From: Cellulomonas sp. S1-8
GTDB lineage: Bacteria; Actinomycetota; Actinomycetes; Actinomycetales; Cellulomonadaceae
Direction of reading: 5' to 3'
DNA: 64,000 bases
Assembly: GCF_026184235.1 (NCBI RefSeq)
Contig: NZ_CP110806.1
Coordinates: 3,224,001 to 3,288,000, forward strand
Shown here piece after piece: positions 18,434 through 29,722 of the stretch (the first letter of the stretch is position 1; the number at the start of each line of letters is the position of its first letter). Below the pieces are notes generated by a model. It saw nothing but the letters and a program-made list of their open reading frames with translations, had not been told where the DNA came from and made no database searches. The position numbers and the translations under genes were made by a program.

Positions 18434-19395
18434 CGGCCGTCCTCCTCGTCGTGCGTCGGGGTGGTCGGCAGGTCCGCCGGGGCACCCGTCGCGCCCTCAC
18501 GCTCGCGGACGGTCACCGCACCGTCGACGGGCCCGTCCTGCTCGCCCCGGTAGTCCTCGTCCGACGTGAACGTGCCCGCGCCGGAGGCCCAGCCGCCGGC
18601 GAGGACGCGGTCGATCCGCGCGGCGTACTCCCGCGCGTCCGCCTCCTGGCCGCGCACGCGCAGCACGCGCGGCACCGAGTTCTCCAGCGGCGTGCCGTCC
18701 GGTCCGAGCGCGGGGACGTCCATGGCGTTGTGCCGTGCGTACACGCCGGGGGCCGGCAGCGACACGGGGTGGCCGCCGGTCCGCAGCCTGCGCTCCGCCT
18801 GCTCGCGCTGCCCGACCTTCGGCACGAGCCGCTGGCGGTGCGTGAGGATGAGTGCGCCGAGCGCCGCGGTGACCAGCAGCGCGCCGACGACCTCCATCGC
18901 GAGCACGTGCTGCCCGAAGACGACCTCGGCGATCGCCTCGGGGTTCGACGGGGTGTTCGCCTCGACCAGCCCCGTCGGCGGCCCGTACGTCGCGCGCCCG
19001 ACGACGCCGACCAGCACGACGGCCAGGCCGAGACCCGCGAGGACGCCGGTCCAGCGCTGCCCGCGGATCGTCTCGACGAGCGAGTCCGAGCGGTCGACCC
19101 CCACGAGCATGAGCACGAACAGGAAGAGCATCATCACGGCGCCGGTGTAGACGACCACCTGCACGACACCGAGGAACTCGGCGCCCTGCGCGACGTACAT
19201 GAACGCCAACGAGATCATGACGAAGACGACCGCCAGCGACGCGTGCACCGCCTTGCGGGCGAAGAGCAGACCCAGCGCGGCGAGCACCATGAGCGGGCCG
19301 AGGGTCCAGAACAGGACGGCCTCGGCCGTGCTCGCACGGCCTGCCTCGTCCAGGGCGCCGGCGGCCGCCGGCAGCACGGTGTGCAGGGTGATCAC
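18430..19395 (-). CDS. nuoJ: NADH-quinone oxidoreductase subunit J with long C-terminal extension
   Basis: The five-helix membrane core spans about residues 25-200, with the conserved [17 protein letters not shown] containing the pi-bulge helix 3. A hydrophilic tail of some 120 residues follows, rich in Arg, Asp and Gly and ending in [12 protein letters not shown]; classic NuoJ ends soon after helix 5 (about 170-200 aa). The tail would face the cytoplasm and has no recognised domain. GTG 19395 overlaps the nuoI stop (GTGA). Confidence 0.94.
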   Translation of the reverse strand: MITLHTVLPAAAGALDEAGRASTAEAVLFWTLGPLMVLAALGLLFARKAVHASLAVVFVMISLAFMYVAQGAEFLGVVQVVVYTGAVMMLFLFVLMLVGVDRSDSLVETIRGQRWTGVLAGLGLAVVLVGVVGRATYGPPTGLVEANTPSNPEAIAEVVFGQHVLAMEVVGALLVTAALGALILTHRQRLVPKVGQREQAERRLRTGGHPVSLPAPGVYARHNAMDVPALGPDGTPLENSVPRVLRVRGQEADAREYAARIDRVLAGGWASGAGTFTSDEDYRGEQDGPVDGAVTVREREGATGAPADLPTTPTHDEEDGR

Positions 19396-20197
19396 CGGGC
19401 ACCCCCCTGGCGGTGCGCGCCCGCCGTGATCTCGCGCTGCGCGAGCCGCGTCGCGCCGAGGTCGGGGACCGTCGCGCCCTTCGCGACGTTCTCCGGCAGC
19501 GTCGGGTCGTCGGGACGGTGCTCGGCGACCCACGCGACCTGATCGTCGGTGGTCCCGGTCACCTCGCCCCGGTAGTAGTCGGTGTCCGTGGACCCCTCGG
19601 GCATCGGGTGCGGGGCCGCGAGCTGGCCGGAGCGCAACGGTGCGAGCAGGTCCTGCTTCTCCCAGATCATGCCGGGCCGCGTGGGCCCCGCGAGCTCGTA
19701 GTCGTTGGTCATCGTGAGCGCGCGCGTCGGGCAGGCCTCGATGCACAGCCCGCAGAAGATGCAGCGCAGGTAGTTGATCTGGTAGACGCGGCCGTACCGC
19801 TCGCCCGGCGAGTACTGCGCGTCGGGGGTGTTGTTGTCACCCTCGACGTAGATCGCGTCCGCGGGGCACGCCCACGCGCACAGCTCGCAGCCGATGCACT
19901 TCTCGAGCCCGTCGGCGTACCGGTTGAGCTGGTGGCGCCCGTGGTACCGGGGCTTGGTCGGCACCTGCTCGCGCGGGTACTGCTCCGTCACCGTCGGCTT
20001 GAACATGTTGGCGAACGTCACGCCGAACCCCGCGACGGGCGCGAGCAGCTCGGCCAGGCCGGAGCGCGGCTCGATGAGCGAGCGGTAGCCCTCGACGGGA
20101 CGGCCGACGTCGCCGGCGCGCGGGTGCGCTGCACCTGCGCACCGGTCGTCGGGGTCGCCTCGTCGGGCGCGGGCCTCTTCTTGCGCTGCTCAGCCAC
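19392..20197 (-). CDS. nuoI: NADH-quinone oxidoreductase subunit I, 2[4Fe-4S] (frame break near N-terminus)
   Basis: This peripheral-arm subunit carries both tetranuclear clusters: [11 protein letters not shown] and [11 protein letters not shown]. The uninterrupted frame allows only GTG 20021, which would drop the conserved VAGFGVTF lead-in. A second GTG at 20197 overlaps nuoH by 8 bp and reads [19 protein letters not shown]. The two frames join at the G run 20122-20124 if one base is missing there, giving about 268 residues with [19 protein letters not shown] across the join. I therefore place the start at 20197. The C-terminal tail of about 60 residues is longer than in E. coli. Confidence 0.9.
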
Positions 20198-21563
20198 CGC
20201 GCACCTCCAGCGGGGTCTCGGGTGCGGACGGGTCGGACGCGTCGGACGCCGCGAGACGGCGCTGCGCGCGGCGACGGGGAAGGACCTGACCCGGCAGGGG
20301 CGGCACGGGGTAGCCGTGCTCGAACGGGTCGATCTCCTGCGGGCCCGTCGGCTCGGCCTCCGGCGGCGCCTTCTTGTCCGGCACCAGGAACGAGGCGACC
20401 AGGCCCACGACGACGACCCCTGCGAGGACGAACAGCAGCGTGCGCAGGTCGACGTCCCACAGCTGGCGCGCGGCCTGCACGAACGTGACCGCGACGACCC
20501 AGGCCAGGGCGGCCGGGATGAGCACCTTCCAGCCGATCTTCATGAACTGGTCGTACCGGAACCGCAGCACCGAGCCGCGGATCCACACGAACAGGAACAT
20601 GAACAGCCACACCTTGGCGACGAACCACAGGACGGGCCACCAGCCGGTGTTGAACATGCCGTCGTTGATCGCGGAGATCGGCCACGGTGCACGCCACCCG
20701 CCGAAGAACAGCGTCGTGGCGACCGCCGAGACGTTGAGCATGTTGATGTACTCGGCGAGGAAGAACCACGCGAACTTCATCGAGGAGTACTCGGTGGTGT
20801 ACCCGCCGACGAGCTCGCCCTCGGCCTCGGGGAGGTCGAACGGCAGGCGGTTGGTCTCGCCGACCATCGAGATGACGTAGATGACGAACGCCGGCAGCAG
20901 CGGCAGGAACCACCACACCTGCGTCTGGGAGTCGACGATCTGGGACGTCGACATCGACCCGGCCATGATGAACACGCTGACCAGGGACAGGCCCATCGCG
21001 AGCTCGTACGAGATGACCTGGGCCGTCGACCGCACGCCGCCGAGCAGCGGGTAGGTCGAGTTGGACGACCAGCCGCCCAGCACGATGCCGTACACGCCGA
21101 CCGAGGCGCAGGCCAGGATGTACAGGACCGCGACGGAGAAGTCCGTGAGCTGCAGCGGCGTGATGACGCCGAAGATGTTGACCTCGGGCCCGAACGGGAT
21201 GACCGCGTACACCAGCAGCGAGCAGAGCACGGCGATCATCGGCGCGAGGATGTAGACGAGCTTGTCGGCCGCCTTGACGGTGACGTCCTCCTTGACGAGG
21301 AGCTTCATCGCGTCGGCGAGCGACTGCAGCAGACCGAGCGGCCCGTGCACGTTGGGGCCGGGACGCACCTGCATGCGCCCGACGACCCGCCGCTCGAACC
21401 AGATCGCGATGAGCACGCTCGTCAGCAGGAACACGATGAGGGCGACGGCCTTGAGCAGCCACACCCAGAACACGTCCTGGCTGAAGTCCGCCGTGACCGG
21501 GGCGACGGCACCGTCGCCGACCACCGCCGGCAGCGCGGCCAGCACCCCTGGCAGCCCGCTCAT
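20190..21563 (-). CDS. nuoH: NADH-quinone oxidoreductase subunit H
   Basis: The 457-residue membrane subunit forms the quinone tunnel. Conserved pieces include ERRVVGRMQVRPGPN near residue 57, PFDLPEAEGELVGGYTTEYS in the loop that faces the quinone, and FLFVWIRGSVLRFRYDQ. A cytoplasmic tail of about 50 residues follows the last helix, longer than in E. coli. ATG 21563 overlaps the nuoG stop, and the 3' end overlaps the inferred nuoI start. Confidence 0.96.
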   Translation of the reverse strand: MSGLPGVLAALPAVVGDGAVAPVTADFSQDVFWVWLLKAVALIVFLLTSVLIAIWFERRVVGRMQVRPGPNVHGPLGLLQSLADAMKLLVKEDVTVKAADKLVYILAPMIAVLCSLLVYAVIPFGPEVNIFGVITPLQLTDFSVAVLYILACASVGVYGIVLGGWSSNSTYPLLGGVRSTAQVISYELAMGLSLVSVFIMAGSMSTSQIVDSQTQVWWFLPLLPAFVIYVISMVGETNRLPFDLPEAEGELVGGYTTEYSSMKFAWFFLAEYINMLNVSAVATTLFFGGWRAPWPISAINDGMFNTGWWPVLWFVAKVWLFMFLFVWIRGSVLRFRYDQFMKIGWKVLIPAALAWVVAVTFVQAARQLWDVDLRTLLFVLAGVVVVGLVASFLVPDKKAPPEAEPTGPQEIDPFEHGYPVPPLPGQVLPRRRAQRRLAASDASDPSAPETPLEVRGG

Positions 21564-24216
21564 GCCCGCTCCTCCTCGTCCACGCGGACGCCGGCGACGG
21601 CCTCCGCGGCGTTCCCGGTCACGGTGGCGCCGGCCTGGGCCGTCAGCCGCGCCGGGCCGTCCTCGCCGACCCGCTCGAGCCGGACGACGCTGCCGCCGAC
21701 CGCCCCGAGCACGTCGCGCACGGCACCGCCGCGCGCGTTGGTCGCGAGCCAGACGACGTGGTCGGCCATCTCCGTGAGGTGCACGGGCGCGGTGATCGCG
21801 CCGCGGTCCGTCCCGACCGACACCTCGTCGCCGTCGGCCACGCCGACCGCCTGCGCGGTGGCGGGCGACAGGCGCACGACGGGGCGCTTCGCAGTCCCCG
21901 CGAGGTACGGCTCGCCGTCCTGCAGGCGTCCCGCGTCGAGCAGCTGGTGCCACGTCGCGAGCACCGCGTGACCCGCGGGCACCGCCGGCGGCTCCGCCGG
22001 GGCGTCCGGGGCGCCGCGACGCGCGCGCCGTCCCACCCGCCCAGCTGGTCCAGCTCGCCGTGCACGGCCGCGAGGCCGGGCAGGCCCAGCTCGACGCCGA
22101 GGGCGTCGGCGAGCCGGTCGAGCACCCGGAAGTCGGGCAGCTGGGTGGACGTCAGGGCCTGCGGGAACGGGCGCGGACGCCCCTCCCACGTGACGAACGT
22201 GCCGGGCTTCTCGACCGGCGGCGCGACGGGCAGCACGACGTCGGCGCGGTCGGTCACCTCGCTGCGGCGCACCTCGAGCGACACGAGGAACGGCACCGCG
22301 TCGAGCGCGGCCCGCGCACCGGCGGGGTCGGCGTGGTCGGCCGGGTCGACACCGCCGACGACGAGCGCGCCCAGGCGCCCGTCGGCCGCGGCCGCGAGGA
22401 TCTCGTCCGCGCTGCGTCCCGGCGTGGCCGGCAGCTCGTCGACGCCCCAGGCGGCGGCGAGGTCGACGCGTGCGGACGCATCGGCGACGGGCCGGCCTCC
22501 CGGCAGCAGCGACGGCAGCGTGCCCGCCTCGATCGCGCCGCGCTCGCCCGCACGGCGCGGGACCCACGCGAGGCGCGCACCCGTGCGCGTCGCGAGCCGC
22601 AGCACCGCGGTGAGCGTGCCGGGCACGGTCGCGGCGCGCTCGCCGACGAGGATGACGGCGCCCGCGGTGCTCAGCGCGGTGGCGGTCGCGCCGAGGTCCC
22701 CGTCCGCACCCACGGTGATCGCGTCGAGCACCTCGGGCTCGGTGCCGGGCGCGGCCGGCAGGAGCGTGCCGTCGAGCCGCTCGAGCCCGCGGCTCGCGAG
22801 CGCGGCGACCGACGTCACGTGCGTCCGCCCCGCGACGACCGACGCGCGCAGGCGCAGGAAGACGATGCCGCCCTCCTCCTCGGGCTCGTACGCGACGCAC
22901 AGGACGGCGGGCGCGGCGACGAGGTCGCCGAACGTCACCTGCAGCGTGCGGCCCGCGACGTGGTGGCCGAGGAACTCCTCCTCCTCGCCCGAGTGCGGGC
23001 GGGCGCGGTGGTCGACGTCGTTGGTGCCCAGCGCGACGCGCGCGAACTTGGCGTACGCGTAGGCGTCCTCGAGCGTGAGGCGACCGCCCGGCAGCACGCC
23101 GACCGCGCCCGCGGCCCGCAGGCCGTCGGCGGCCGTGTCCAGCGCCTCGGTCCACGAGCAGGGCTCGAGCTCGCCGCGCGTGCCGTCGGGCAGGGTGCGC
23201 CGGACCAGCGGCGTCGTCACGCGGTCGGGTGCCGACTGCCAGTGGAACGCGAACCGGTCCTTGTCGGTGATCCACTCCTGGTTGACCGCGGGGTCGTCCC
23301 CCGCCAGCCGGCGCAGCACGACGCCGCGGCGGTGGTCGACGCGGATCGCGGAGCCGTTGGCGTCGTGCTCGGCGATCGACGGCGCCGACACCAGGTCGAA
23401 GGGCCGCGAGCGGAAGCGGTACGCGGCCGACGTGAGCGCACCCACCGGGCAGATCTGCACGGTGTTGCCGGAGAAGTAGGACGCGAACGGCCGGCCGCTG
23501 GTGTCGAGCGTCGACGCGCCCACGGGCGTGTCGCCGGCGAACCCGAGGACCTGGGTGTCGAACGTGCCGATCTGCTGGGCCGCCCCGCGCTTCTGCAGGT
23601 CGATCCAGACGTCGCCCGCGATCTCCTCGGAGAACCGCGTGCAGCGCTGGCAGAGCACGCACCGCTCACGGTCGAGCAGGACCTGCGTGGAGACGGAGAT
23701 CGGCTTGGGGAACGTGCGCTTGACGTCGACGAACCGCGTCGCCGCCCGCCCGTTGCTCATCGCCTGGTTCTGCAGGGGGCACTCGCCGCCCTTGTCGCAG
23801 ACCGGGCAGTCGAGCGGGTGGTTGATGAGCAGCAGCTCCATGACGCCGTGCTGGGCCTTGTCGGCCTCGGGCGACGTGTGCTGCGTCTTGACCTGCATGC
23901 CGGGCGTGGCCTCGAGCGTGCAGGAGGCCTGCGGCTTGGGCATCTTGGCGACGTTCCCGTCGCGCCCCGGCGCCCACACCTCGACGAGGCACTGCCGGCA
24001 CGCGCCGGCGGGCGCGAGCAGCGGGTGGTCGCAGAACCGCGGGATCGCGATCCCCAGCTCCTCGGCGGCGCGGATGACCAGCGTGCCCTTGGGCACGGTC
24101 GTCTCGATGCCGTCGACGGTGAACGTCACGGTCGCGTCGGGCACGGGCACGACGGGCGCCGGTGCGCCCGGCACCAGCGGCGTCGCGTCGGTGGCCCTCG
24201 GGGTCGTGATCGTCAT
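21560..24216 (-). CDS. nuoG: NADH-quinone oxidoreductase subunit G (frame break near C-terminus)
   Basis: The electron-carrying subunit begins at ATG 24216, overlapping the nuoF stop. The N-terminal [2Fe-2S] and [4Fe-4S] ligands lie in [25 protein letters not shown] and [14 protein letters not shown]; further Cys lie in [16 protein letters not shown] molybdopterin-oxidoreductase-like domain follows. At the G run 22008-22011 the frame breaks; one added base joins WDGARVAAP to [19 protein letters not shown] and yields about 885 residues ending RVDEEERA. The lost part is the molydopterin-dinucleotide-binding-like C-terminal domain, so a real break would cripple complex I. Confidence 0.92.
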
Positions 24217-25547
24217 GCGTGCACCCCCGCCAGCTGCGTGCTGCCACGCGGCGTGTAGTCGAAGAGCGAGCTGCGCTCGGGCGGGAACAGCACGTCGGCG
24301 GGCGTGTGCGTGCCTGCCTCGAACTCCTCCCGGAAGTACTGGATCGCGCTCGTGACGGGGCTCGTCGCACCGTCGCCGAGCGCGCAGAACGCGCGTCCCA
24401 GGATGTTGTCGCACAGGTCGAGCAGCAGGTCGATGTCCGCGTCCGTGCCCTGCCCGGCCTCGAGCCGCGCGAGGATCTGCGCGAGCCAGAACGTGCCCTC
24501 GCGGCACGGGGTGCACTTGCCGCACGACTCGTGCTTGTAGAACTGCATCCACCGGGAGACGGCCTTCACGACGGACGTCGTCTCGTCGAAGATCTGCAGG
24601 GCGCGGGTGCCGAGCATCGAGCCCGCCGCGCCGACGGACTCGTAGTCCAGCGGCACGTCGAGGTGCTCCGCGGTGAAGATCGGCGTGGAGGACCCGCCCG
24701 GCGTCCAGAACTTCAGCTCGTGGCCGGCGCGGACTCCCCCGGCCATGTCGAGCAGCTCGCGCAGCGTGATGCCCAGCGGGGCCTCGTACTGGCCGGGCCG
24801 CGTGACGTGGCCCGACAGCGAGAACAGGCCGTGCCCGGCGGAACGCTCGGTGCCCATCGACGTGAACCAGTCGGCGCCGCCGACCAGGATGCCCGGCACC
24901 GACGCGATCGACTCGACGTTGTTGACGACGGTCGGGCGCGCGTACAGGCCCGCGACGGCGGGGAACGGCGGCTTGAGGCGCGGCTGCCCGCGCAGGCCCT
25001 CGAGCGAGTCGAGCAGCGCCGTCTCCTCGCCGCAGATGTACGCGCCGGCCCCGGCGTGCACCGTGACCTCGAGGTCGAAGCCCGAGCCCAGCACGTCCGT
25101 GCCCAGGTAGCCGGCCTCGCGGGCCTCCCGCACGGCCTCGAGCAGGCGGCGGTAGACGTGCAGGACCTCGCCGCGGACGTAGATGAACGCGTGGTGGCAG
25201 CCGATGGCGTACGACGTGATGATGACGCCCTCGAGCAGCTCCTGCGGGCTCGCCATCATCAGCGGGATGTCCTTGCAGGTGCCCGGCTCGGACTCGTCCG
25301 CGTTGACGACGAGGTACCGCGGGCCGCCGTCGGGCGCCGGCAGGAAGCCCCACTTCATGCCCGTCGGGAAGCCGGCACCGCCGCGGCCGCGCAGCCCGGA
25401 GTCCTTCACCGCGGTCACCACGTCGGCGGGCGCCATGCCCAGCGCGGTGCGCAGACCGCGGTAGCCGCCGTCGGCCACGTAGCGGTCGAGCTTCCACGAA
25501 CGCTCCGCGTCCCAGTGTGCGGACAGCACGGGGGTGAGGGTCGTCAT
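24213..25547 (-). CDS. nuoF: NADH-quinone oxidoreductase subunit F (NADH/FMN)
   Basis: The 444-residue NADH-oxidising subunit has the NADH/FMN-binding [16 protein letters not shown] near residues 51-66, [12 protein letters not shown] near 85, [14 protein letters not shown], and the N3 [4Fe-4S] cluster ligands in [12 protein letters not shown]. It accepts hydride from NADH onto FMN and passes electrons to NuoG and NuoE. ATG 25547 shares a base with the nuoE stop; GTG 25550 is an alternative. Normal length and complete. Confidence 0.97.
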   Translation of the reverse strand: MTTLTPVLSAHWDAERSWKLDRYVADGGYRGLRTALGMAPADVVTAVKDSGLRGRGGAGFPTGMKWGFLPAPDGGPRYLVVNADESEPGTCKDIPLMMASPQELLEGVIITSYAIGCHHAFIYVRGEVLHVYRRLLEAVREAREAGYLGTDVLGSGFDLEVTVHAGAGAYICGEETALLDSLEGLRGQPRLKPPFPAVAGLYARPTVVNNVESIASVPGILVGGADWFTSMGTERSAGHGLFSLSGHVTRPGQYEAPLGITLRELLDMAGGVRAGHELKFWTPGGSSTPIFTAEHLDVPLDYESVGAAGSMLGTRALQIFDETTSVVKAVSRWMQFYKHESCGKCTPCREGTFWLAQILARLEAGQGTDADIDLLLDLCDNILGRAFCALGDGATSPVTSAIQYFREEFEAGTHTPADVLFPPERSSLFDYTPRGSTQLAGVHA

Positions 25548-26428
25548 CACGACTCCTTCGCGTCGTCGGACTGCTGCTTGCGCTGCTCGCCGGCGGGCGA
25601 GGTGTCGGCGGGCGTCGTCACCGGACGGTCCGCGCTGGACTGCTCGGCGCCGACCTCGGGCTCCCCGTCGGTGACCACGGGAGCGGCAGTGCGCTCGTCG
25701 GCGTCGTAGGACGGCGCCGCCCAGCCCCGCTCGCGGGCCAGCACGGTGCCGCGCACCGTCGGCTCGCCCGCGCCGACGCCCTCGTCGACGCGCCCGTCGG
25801 GGAAGCCCGCCAGGACGCGGCTCATCTCCTTGAACGTGCAGACGGACGCCGCCCCGCGGGTCGGCGCGACGGGCGCGCCCTCGACCAGCTTGTCGACGAC
25901 CTCGACGGCCGAGGCCGGCGTCTGGTTGTCGAAGAACTCCCAGTTCACCATCACGACGGGCGCGTAGTCGCAGGCCGCGTTGCACTCGATGCGCTCGAGC
26001 GTGATCGCGCCGTCGCCGGTGGTCTCGTCGTGCCCGATCCCGAGGTGCTCGCTGAGCTCCTCCCAGATCGCGTCCCCGCCCATGACCGCGCACAGCGTGT
26101 TCGTGCACACGCCGACGGTGTAGGTGCCGTTGGGGTGGCGCTTGTACTGCGTGTAGAACGTCGCGACCGCGGACACCTCAGCGGTGGACAGACCCAGCGT
26201 CGCGGCGCAGAACGCGATGCCGCGCGGGCTGACGTAGCCGTCCTGCGACTGCACCAGGTGCAGCATCGGCAGCAGCGCGGACCGGGCCTGCGGGTACCGG
26301 GCGATGATCTCGCGGGAGTCGGCCGTCAGCCGGGCGCGCGTCGCGTCGTCGTAGCCGGTCGCGTGGCGGTCGCCCGGGGCGCGGCCGTGGTCGTGGGGCG
26401 CCGGGGCGCCCGCGTGCTCGACGGACAT
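25547..26428 (-). CDS. nuoE: NADH-quinone oxidoreductase subunit E with C-terminal extension
   Basis: The thioredoxin-like [2Fe-2S] subunit has ligands in [10 protein letters not shown] and [10 protein letters not shown]. The core ends near residue 205; a tail of about 90 residues, acidic and Pro/Ala-rich (ending QQSDDAKES), follows and has no recognised fold. E. coli NuoE is about 166 residues. The N-terminal His-rich [11 protein letters not shown] is also extra. The start overlaps the nuoD stop (TGATG). Confidence 0.94.
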   Translation of the reverse strand: MSVEHAGAPAPHDHGRAPGDRHATGYDDATRARLTADSREIIARYPQARSALLPMLHLVQSQDGYVSPRGIAFCAATLGLSTAEVSAVATFYTQYKRHPNGTYTVGVCTNTLCAVMGGDAIWEELSEHLGIGHDETTGDGAITLERIECNAACDYAPVVMVNWEFFDNQTPASAVEVVDKLVEGAPVAPTRGAASVCTFKEMSRVLAGFPDGRVDEGVGAGEPTVRGTVLARERGWAAPSYDADERTAAPVVTDGEPEVGAEQSSADRPVTTPADTSPAGEQRKQQSDDAKES

Positions 26429-27779
26429 CAGCGGTCCACCCCTCCCAGCACCGGGTCGATCGACGCGACGGCGACGACGACGTCGGCCACCTGCCCGCCC
26501 TCGCACATCATCGACACGGCCTGCAGGTTGTTGAACGACGGGTCACGGAAGTGCGCCCGGTACGGCTTGGTGCCGCCGTCGGAGACGAGGTGCACGCCCA
26601 GCTCGCCGCGCGGGTGCTCGACGGTCTGGAACACCTGCCCGGCCGGCACGCGGAAGCCCTCGGTGACGAGCTTGAAGTGGTGGATCAGGGACTCCATCGA
26701 GGTGCCCATGATCTCCCGGATGTGGTCGAGGGAGTTGCCCATGCCGTCGGTCCCGATGGCGAGCTGCGCAGGCCACGCGACCTTCTTGTCCGCGACCATG
26801 ACGGGTCCCGGCTTCGCCAGCCGCTCGAGGCACTGCTCGACGATCCGCATCGACTGGTAGCACTCCTCGACGCGCACCAGCAGCCGCGCCCAGGAGTCCG
26901 CCGCGTCGTTGGTCGGCACGTCGAAGTCGTACGTCTCGTACCCGCAGTACGGGTCGGTCTTGCGCACGTCGTACGGCAGGCCCGTCGCGCGCAGCAGCGG
27001 CCCGGTGACGCCCAGGGCCATGCAGCCGGCCAGGCTCAGGACGCCGACGTCCTTCATGCGCGCGTGCAGGATCGGGTTCGCCAGCATGAGGTCCTCGAGC
27101 TGGCGGAAGTAGCCGCGCACCTTGACCAGCGCCTCGCGGACGCTGTCGATCGCGCCCGGGGGCACGTCCTGCGCGACGCCGCCGGGGCGGATGTACGCGT
27201 GGTTCATGCGCAGGCCGGAGATCATCTCGAAGATCTTGAGGATCTCCTCGCGCGCCGTGAACCCGAGGATCATGATCGTCGTCGCGCCGAGCTCGTTGCC
27301 GCCCGTGGCGAGGAAGACCAGGTGCGACGAGATGCGGTTGAGCTCCATCATCAGCACGCGGATGACCGACGCGCGCTCGGGGACGTCGTCGGTGATGCCG
27401 AGCAGCTTCTCGATCGCGAGGCAGTAGGCCGCCTCCTGGAACAGCGGGGCGACGTAGTCCATGCGGGTGCAGAACGTCACGCCCTGGGTCCAGGTGCGGT
27501 ACTCCATGTTCTTCTCGATGCCCGTGTGCAGGTAGCCGATGCCGGCCCGCGCCTCGGTGACGGTCTCGCCGTCGATCTCGAGCATGAGCCGCAGGACGCC
27601 GTGCGTCGACGGGTGCTGCGGACCCATGTTGACGACGATGCGCTCCTCGCCGAGGCGCGCGGCCTCCTCGGCGATGTCGGACCAGTCGCCGCCGGACGCC
27701 TCGAACGAGGGCACGCCCTCGGTCTCGTCCAGGGGCACGTGACGGGTCGCGTGGGGGTCCGCGAGGTGGGGGCGGTCAT
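26428..27779 (-). CDS. nuoD: NADH-quinone oxidoreductase subunit D (49-kDa; frame break at N-terminus)
   Basis: The quinone-site subunit contains [20 protein letters not shown], with the His-Ser-Thr of the quinone pocket, [10 protein letters not shown], and the terminal [14 protein letters not shown] 27779, which shares a base with the nuoC stop (TGATG), is in another frame. If the G run 27768-27772 lacks one base, the protein starts [19 protein letters not shown] and is about 450 residues. Without the correction the first usable start would be a GTG around residue 15 of this version. The conserved body is unaffected. Confidence 0.93.
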
Positions 27780-28654
27780 CAGCTGTACGACCTCCGCTGG
27801 TCCGGGGGCGGGATGCTCGCGCCCTTGTACTCGACCGGGATCCCGCCGAGGGGGTAGTCCTTGCGCTGCGGGTGGCCCGGCCAGTCGTCGGGCATCTGGA
27901 TGCGCGCCAGGCTGGGGTGACCGTCGAAGACGATCCCGAAGAAGTCCCAGGCCTCGCGCTCGTGCCAGTCGTTGGCGGGGTACACGCCGGTCGTGGACGG
28001 GATGTGCGGGTCACCCTCGGGGACGGCGACCTCGAGACGCAGGCGGCGCCCGTGCGTCACCGACACGATCTGGTAGACGGCGTGCAGCTCGCGCCCGACC
28101 TCGTGCGGGTAGTGGACGCCGGACACGCCGAGCGACAGCTCGAACCGCAGGTCCGGGTCGTCGCGCAGCGCCTGCACGACCTCGACGAGGTGTGCGCGCG
28201 CGATGTTGAGCGTCAGCTCGTTGCGGTCGACGACGACCGACTCCACGGCCGCGGCGTAGCCCGTCCCCGACTCGTCGAGCACCTCGGCCAGCAGGTCGAC
28301 GACCTCGTCGAACCAGCCGCCGTAGGGGCGCTCGCTGGGCCCCGGCAGCGCGATCGTCGCGACGAGCCCGCCGTAGCCCGACGTGTCCCCCGTGCCGCTC
28401 ACGCCGAACATGCCGGTGCGCACGTCGATGATGTCCAGCGGCGTGCGCGGGCCGGTCGGGTCGGGTCCGGCGGGCAGGTTCTGGGAGCCCGCCTCGAGCG
28501 CGGCAGCCGTGGTGCGCTGCGTCCCGGCCGGTGCCGGCCCGCCGGGCTTGGCGGCCGCGGACGCGTCGGCCTTCTCCGCCGTGGGCTTCGTGCCCTCGGT
28601 CGGCCGGTCGGCGACCGGGGACGTCGCGTCCTCGGGCGTCTTCTCGTCGCTCAT
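27779..28654 (-). CDS. nuoC: NADH-quinone oxidoreductase subunit C (30-kDa)
   Basis: The 291-residue subunit carries the family core from about residue 70: [18 protein letters not shown], the signature [19 protein letters not shown] and [16 protein letters not shown]. The first 70 residues are an extra Lys/Ala/Pro-rich, probably disordered lead ([13 protein letters not shown] onward) absent from short homologues. It is separate from NuoD, unlike the CD fusion of E. coli. The start overlaps the nuoB stop by four bases. Confidence 0.95.
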   Translation of the reverse strand: MSDEKTPEDATSPVADRPTEGTKPTAEKADASAAAKPGGPAPAGTQRTTAAALEAGSQNLPAGPDPTGPRTPLDIIDVRTGMFGVSGTGDTSGYGGLVATIALPGPSERPYGGWFDEVVDLLAEVLDESGTGYAAAVESVVVDRNELTLNIARAHLVEVVQALRDDPDLRFELSLGVSGVHYPHEVGRELHAVYQIVSVTHGRRLRLEVAVPEGDPHIPSTTGVYPANDWHEREAWDFFGIVFDGHPSLARIQMPDDWPGHPQRKDYPLGGIPVEYKGASIPPPDQRRSYS

Positions 28655-29202
28655 CGCAGCAGCCCCGTCATGTGCGACGTCGGCGTCGCGGCCATCGCCG
28701 CCTCCTGCGCGCGGGCCGCGGCCTCGCGGCGGTTCACGCCGAGCGGCTCGTCCTGGATCTGCTGGTGCAGCGCGAGGATCGCGTGGAGCAGCATCTCCGG
28801 GCGCGGCGGGCAGCCGGGCAGGTAGATGTCGACGGGCACGATGTGGTCCACGCCCTGCACGATCGCGTAGTTGTTGAACATGCCGCCCGACGACGCGCAC
28901 ACGCCCATCGACAGCACCCACTTGGGCTCGGCCATCTGGTCGTAGACCTGCCGCACCACGGGCGCCATCTTCTGGCTGACGCGCCCGGCGACGATCATGA
29001 GGTCCGACTGGCGCGGCGACGCGCGGAAGACCTCCATGCCGAAGCGCGAGATGTCGTACCGGCTCGTCCCGGCCGCCATCATCTCGATCGCGCAGCACGC
29101 CAGGCCGAACGTCACGGGCCACAGGGAGGCCTTGCGGAAGTAGCCGACGAGGTCCTCGACCGTCGTCAGCAGGAAGCCCGAGGGCGCTTCTTCGATACCC
29201 AT
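28651..29202 (-). CDS. nuoB: NADH-quinone oxidoreductase subunit B (N2 cluster)
   Basis: This 183-residue subunit holds the terminal [4Fe-4S] cluster N2 next to quinone. Its ligands are the tandem cysteines in [10 protein letters not shown], the one in [12 protein letters not shown], and the one in LPGCPPRPE. An in-frame upstream start exists at 29244, but GAGGAGGGG sits 3-11 bp before ATG 29202, and the protein then begins [16 protein letters not shown] like its relatives, so 29202 is chosen. The Arg-rich stretch [18 protein letters not shown] is intact. Confidence 0.96.
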   Translation of the reverse strand: MGIEEAPSGFLLTTVEDLVGYFRKASLWPVTFGLACCAIEMMAAGTSRYDISRFGMEVFRASPRQSDLMIVAGRVSQKMAPVVRQVYDQMAEPKWVLSMGVCASSGGMFNNYAIVQGVDHIVPVDIYLPGCPPRPEMLLHAILALHQQIQDEPLGVNRREAAARAQEAAMAATPTSHMTGLLR

Positions 29203-29277
29203 GTCAGCCCCTCCTCGGGGTCGGTCGGCTGCGCGTGGTGGCACGTGTCGGGCAGGCGAGGGCCGGCCCGTGCATGG

Positions 29278-29640
29278 TCAGTCCCACTCGAGGCCGCCGC
29301 GCTTCCACTCGTACGCGAACGGGACGGTGATGATCAGCAGGAACACCATCATCGCGACCAGCCCGAACGTCGCGAGCTCCACGAAGCTCACCGCCCACGG
29401 GTAGAGGAAGACGACCTCGATGTCGAAGATGATGAAGGTCATGGCGACCAGGTAGTACTTGATCGGGAAGCGCCCGCCGCCGATGGCGTGGGGCGTCGGC
29501 TCGATGCCGCACTCGTAGGCGTCGAGCTTGGCGCGGTTGTACCGCTTGGGACCGAGGATCGCGCTCGCGCCGACCCCACCCAGGGCGAGGACCGCCGCGA
29601 TCCCGATCATCACCAGGAGCGGGACGTACGGGTTGCTCAT
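29278..29640 (-). CDS. nuoA: NADH-quinone oxidoreductase subunit A
   Basis: The 120-residue, three-helix first subunit of the operon contains the conserved KLDAYECGIEPTP loop, whose Cys lines the quinone cavity, and FIIFDIEVVFLYPWA in helix 2. Its start is 83 bp downstream of the menJ stop, with GAGGAGGACC ahead of ATG 29640. I see no strong separate promoter in that gap, so nuoA-N may be read from the menJ promoter. Confidence 0.97.
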   Translation of the reverse strand: MSNPYVPLLVMIGIAAVLALGGVGASAILGPKRYNRAKLDAYECGIEPTPHAIGGGRFPIKYYLVAMTFIIFDIEVVFLYPWAVSFVELATFGLVAMMVFLLIITVPFAYEWKRGGLEWD

Positions 29641-29722
29641 CGAGCGGTCCTCCTCGTCGGGGACGTCGTGCCGGGGGTCCGGCCGTGGGGTGCTGCCGTG
29701 CCGTCGCTGCCCGTGCGCCGGC

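Noticed and set aside
19392..27779. Interpreting broken nuoI, nuoG and nuoD as pseudogenes
   Set aside because: The rest of the operon is intact and the breaks share a homopolymer pattern with unrelated genes.
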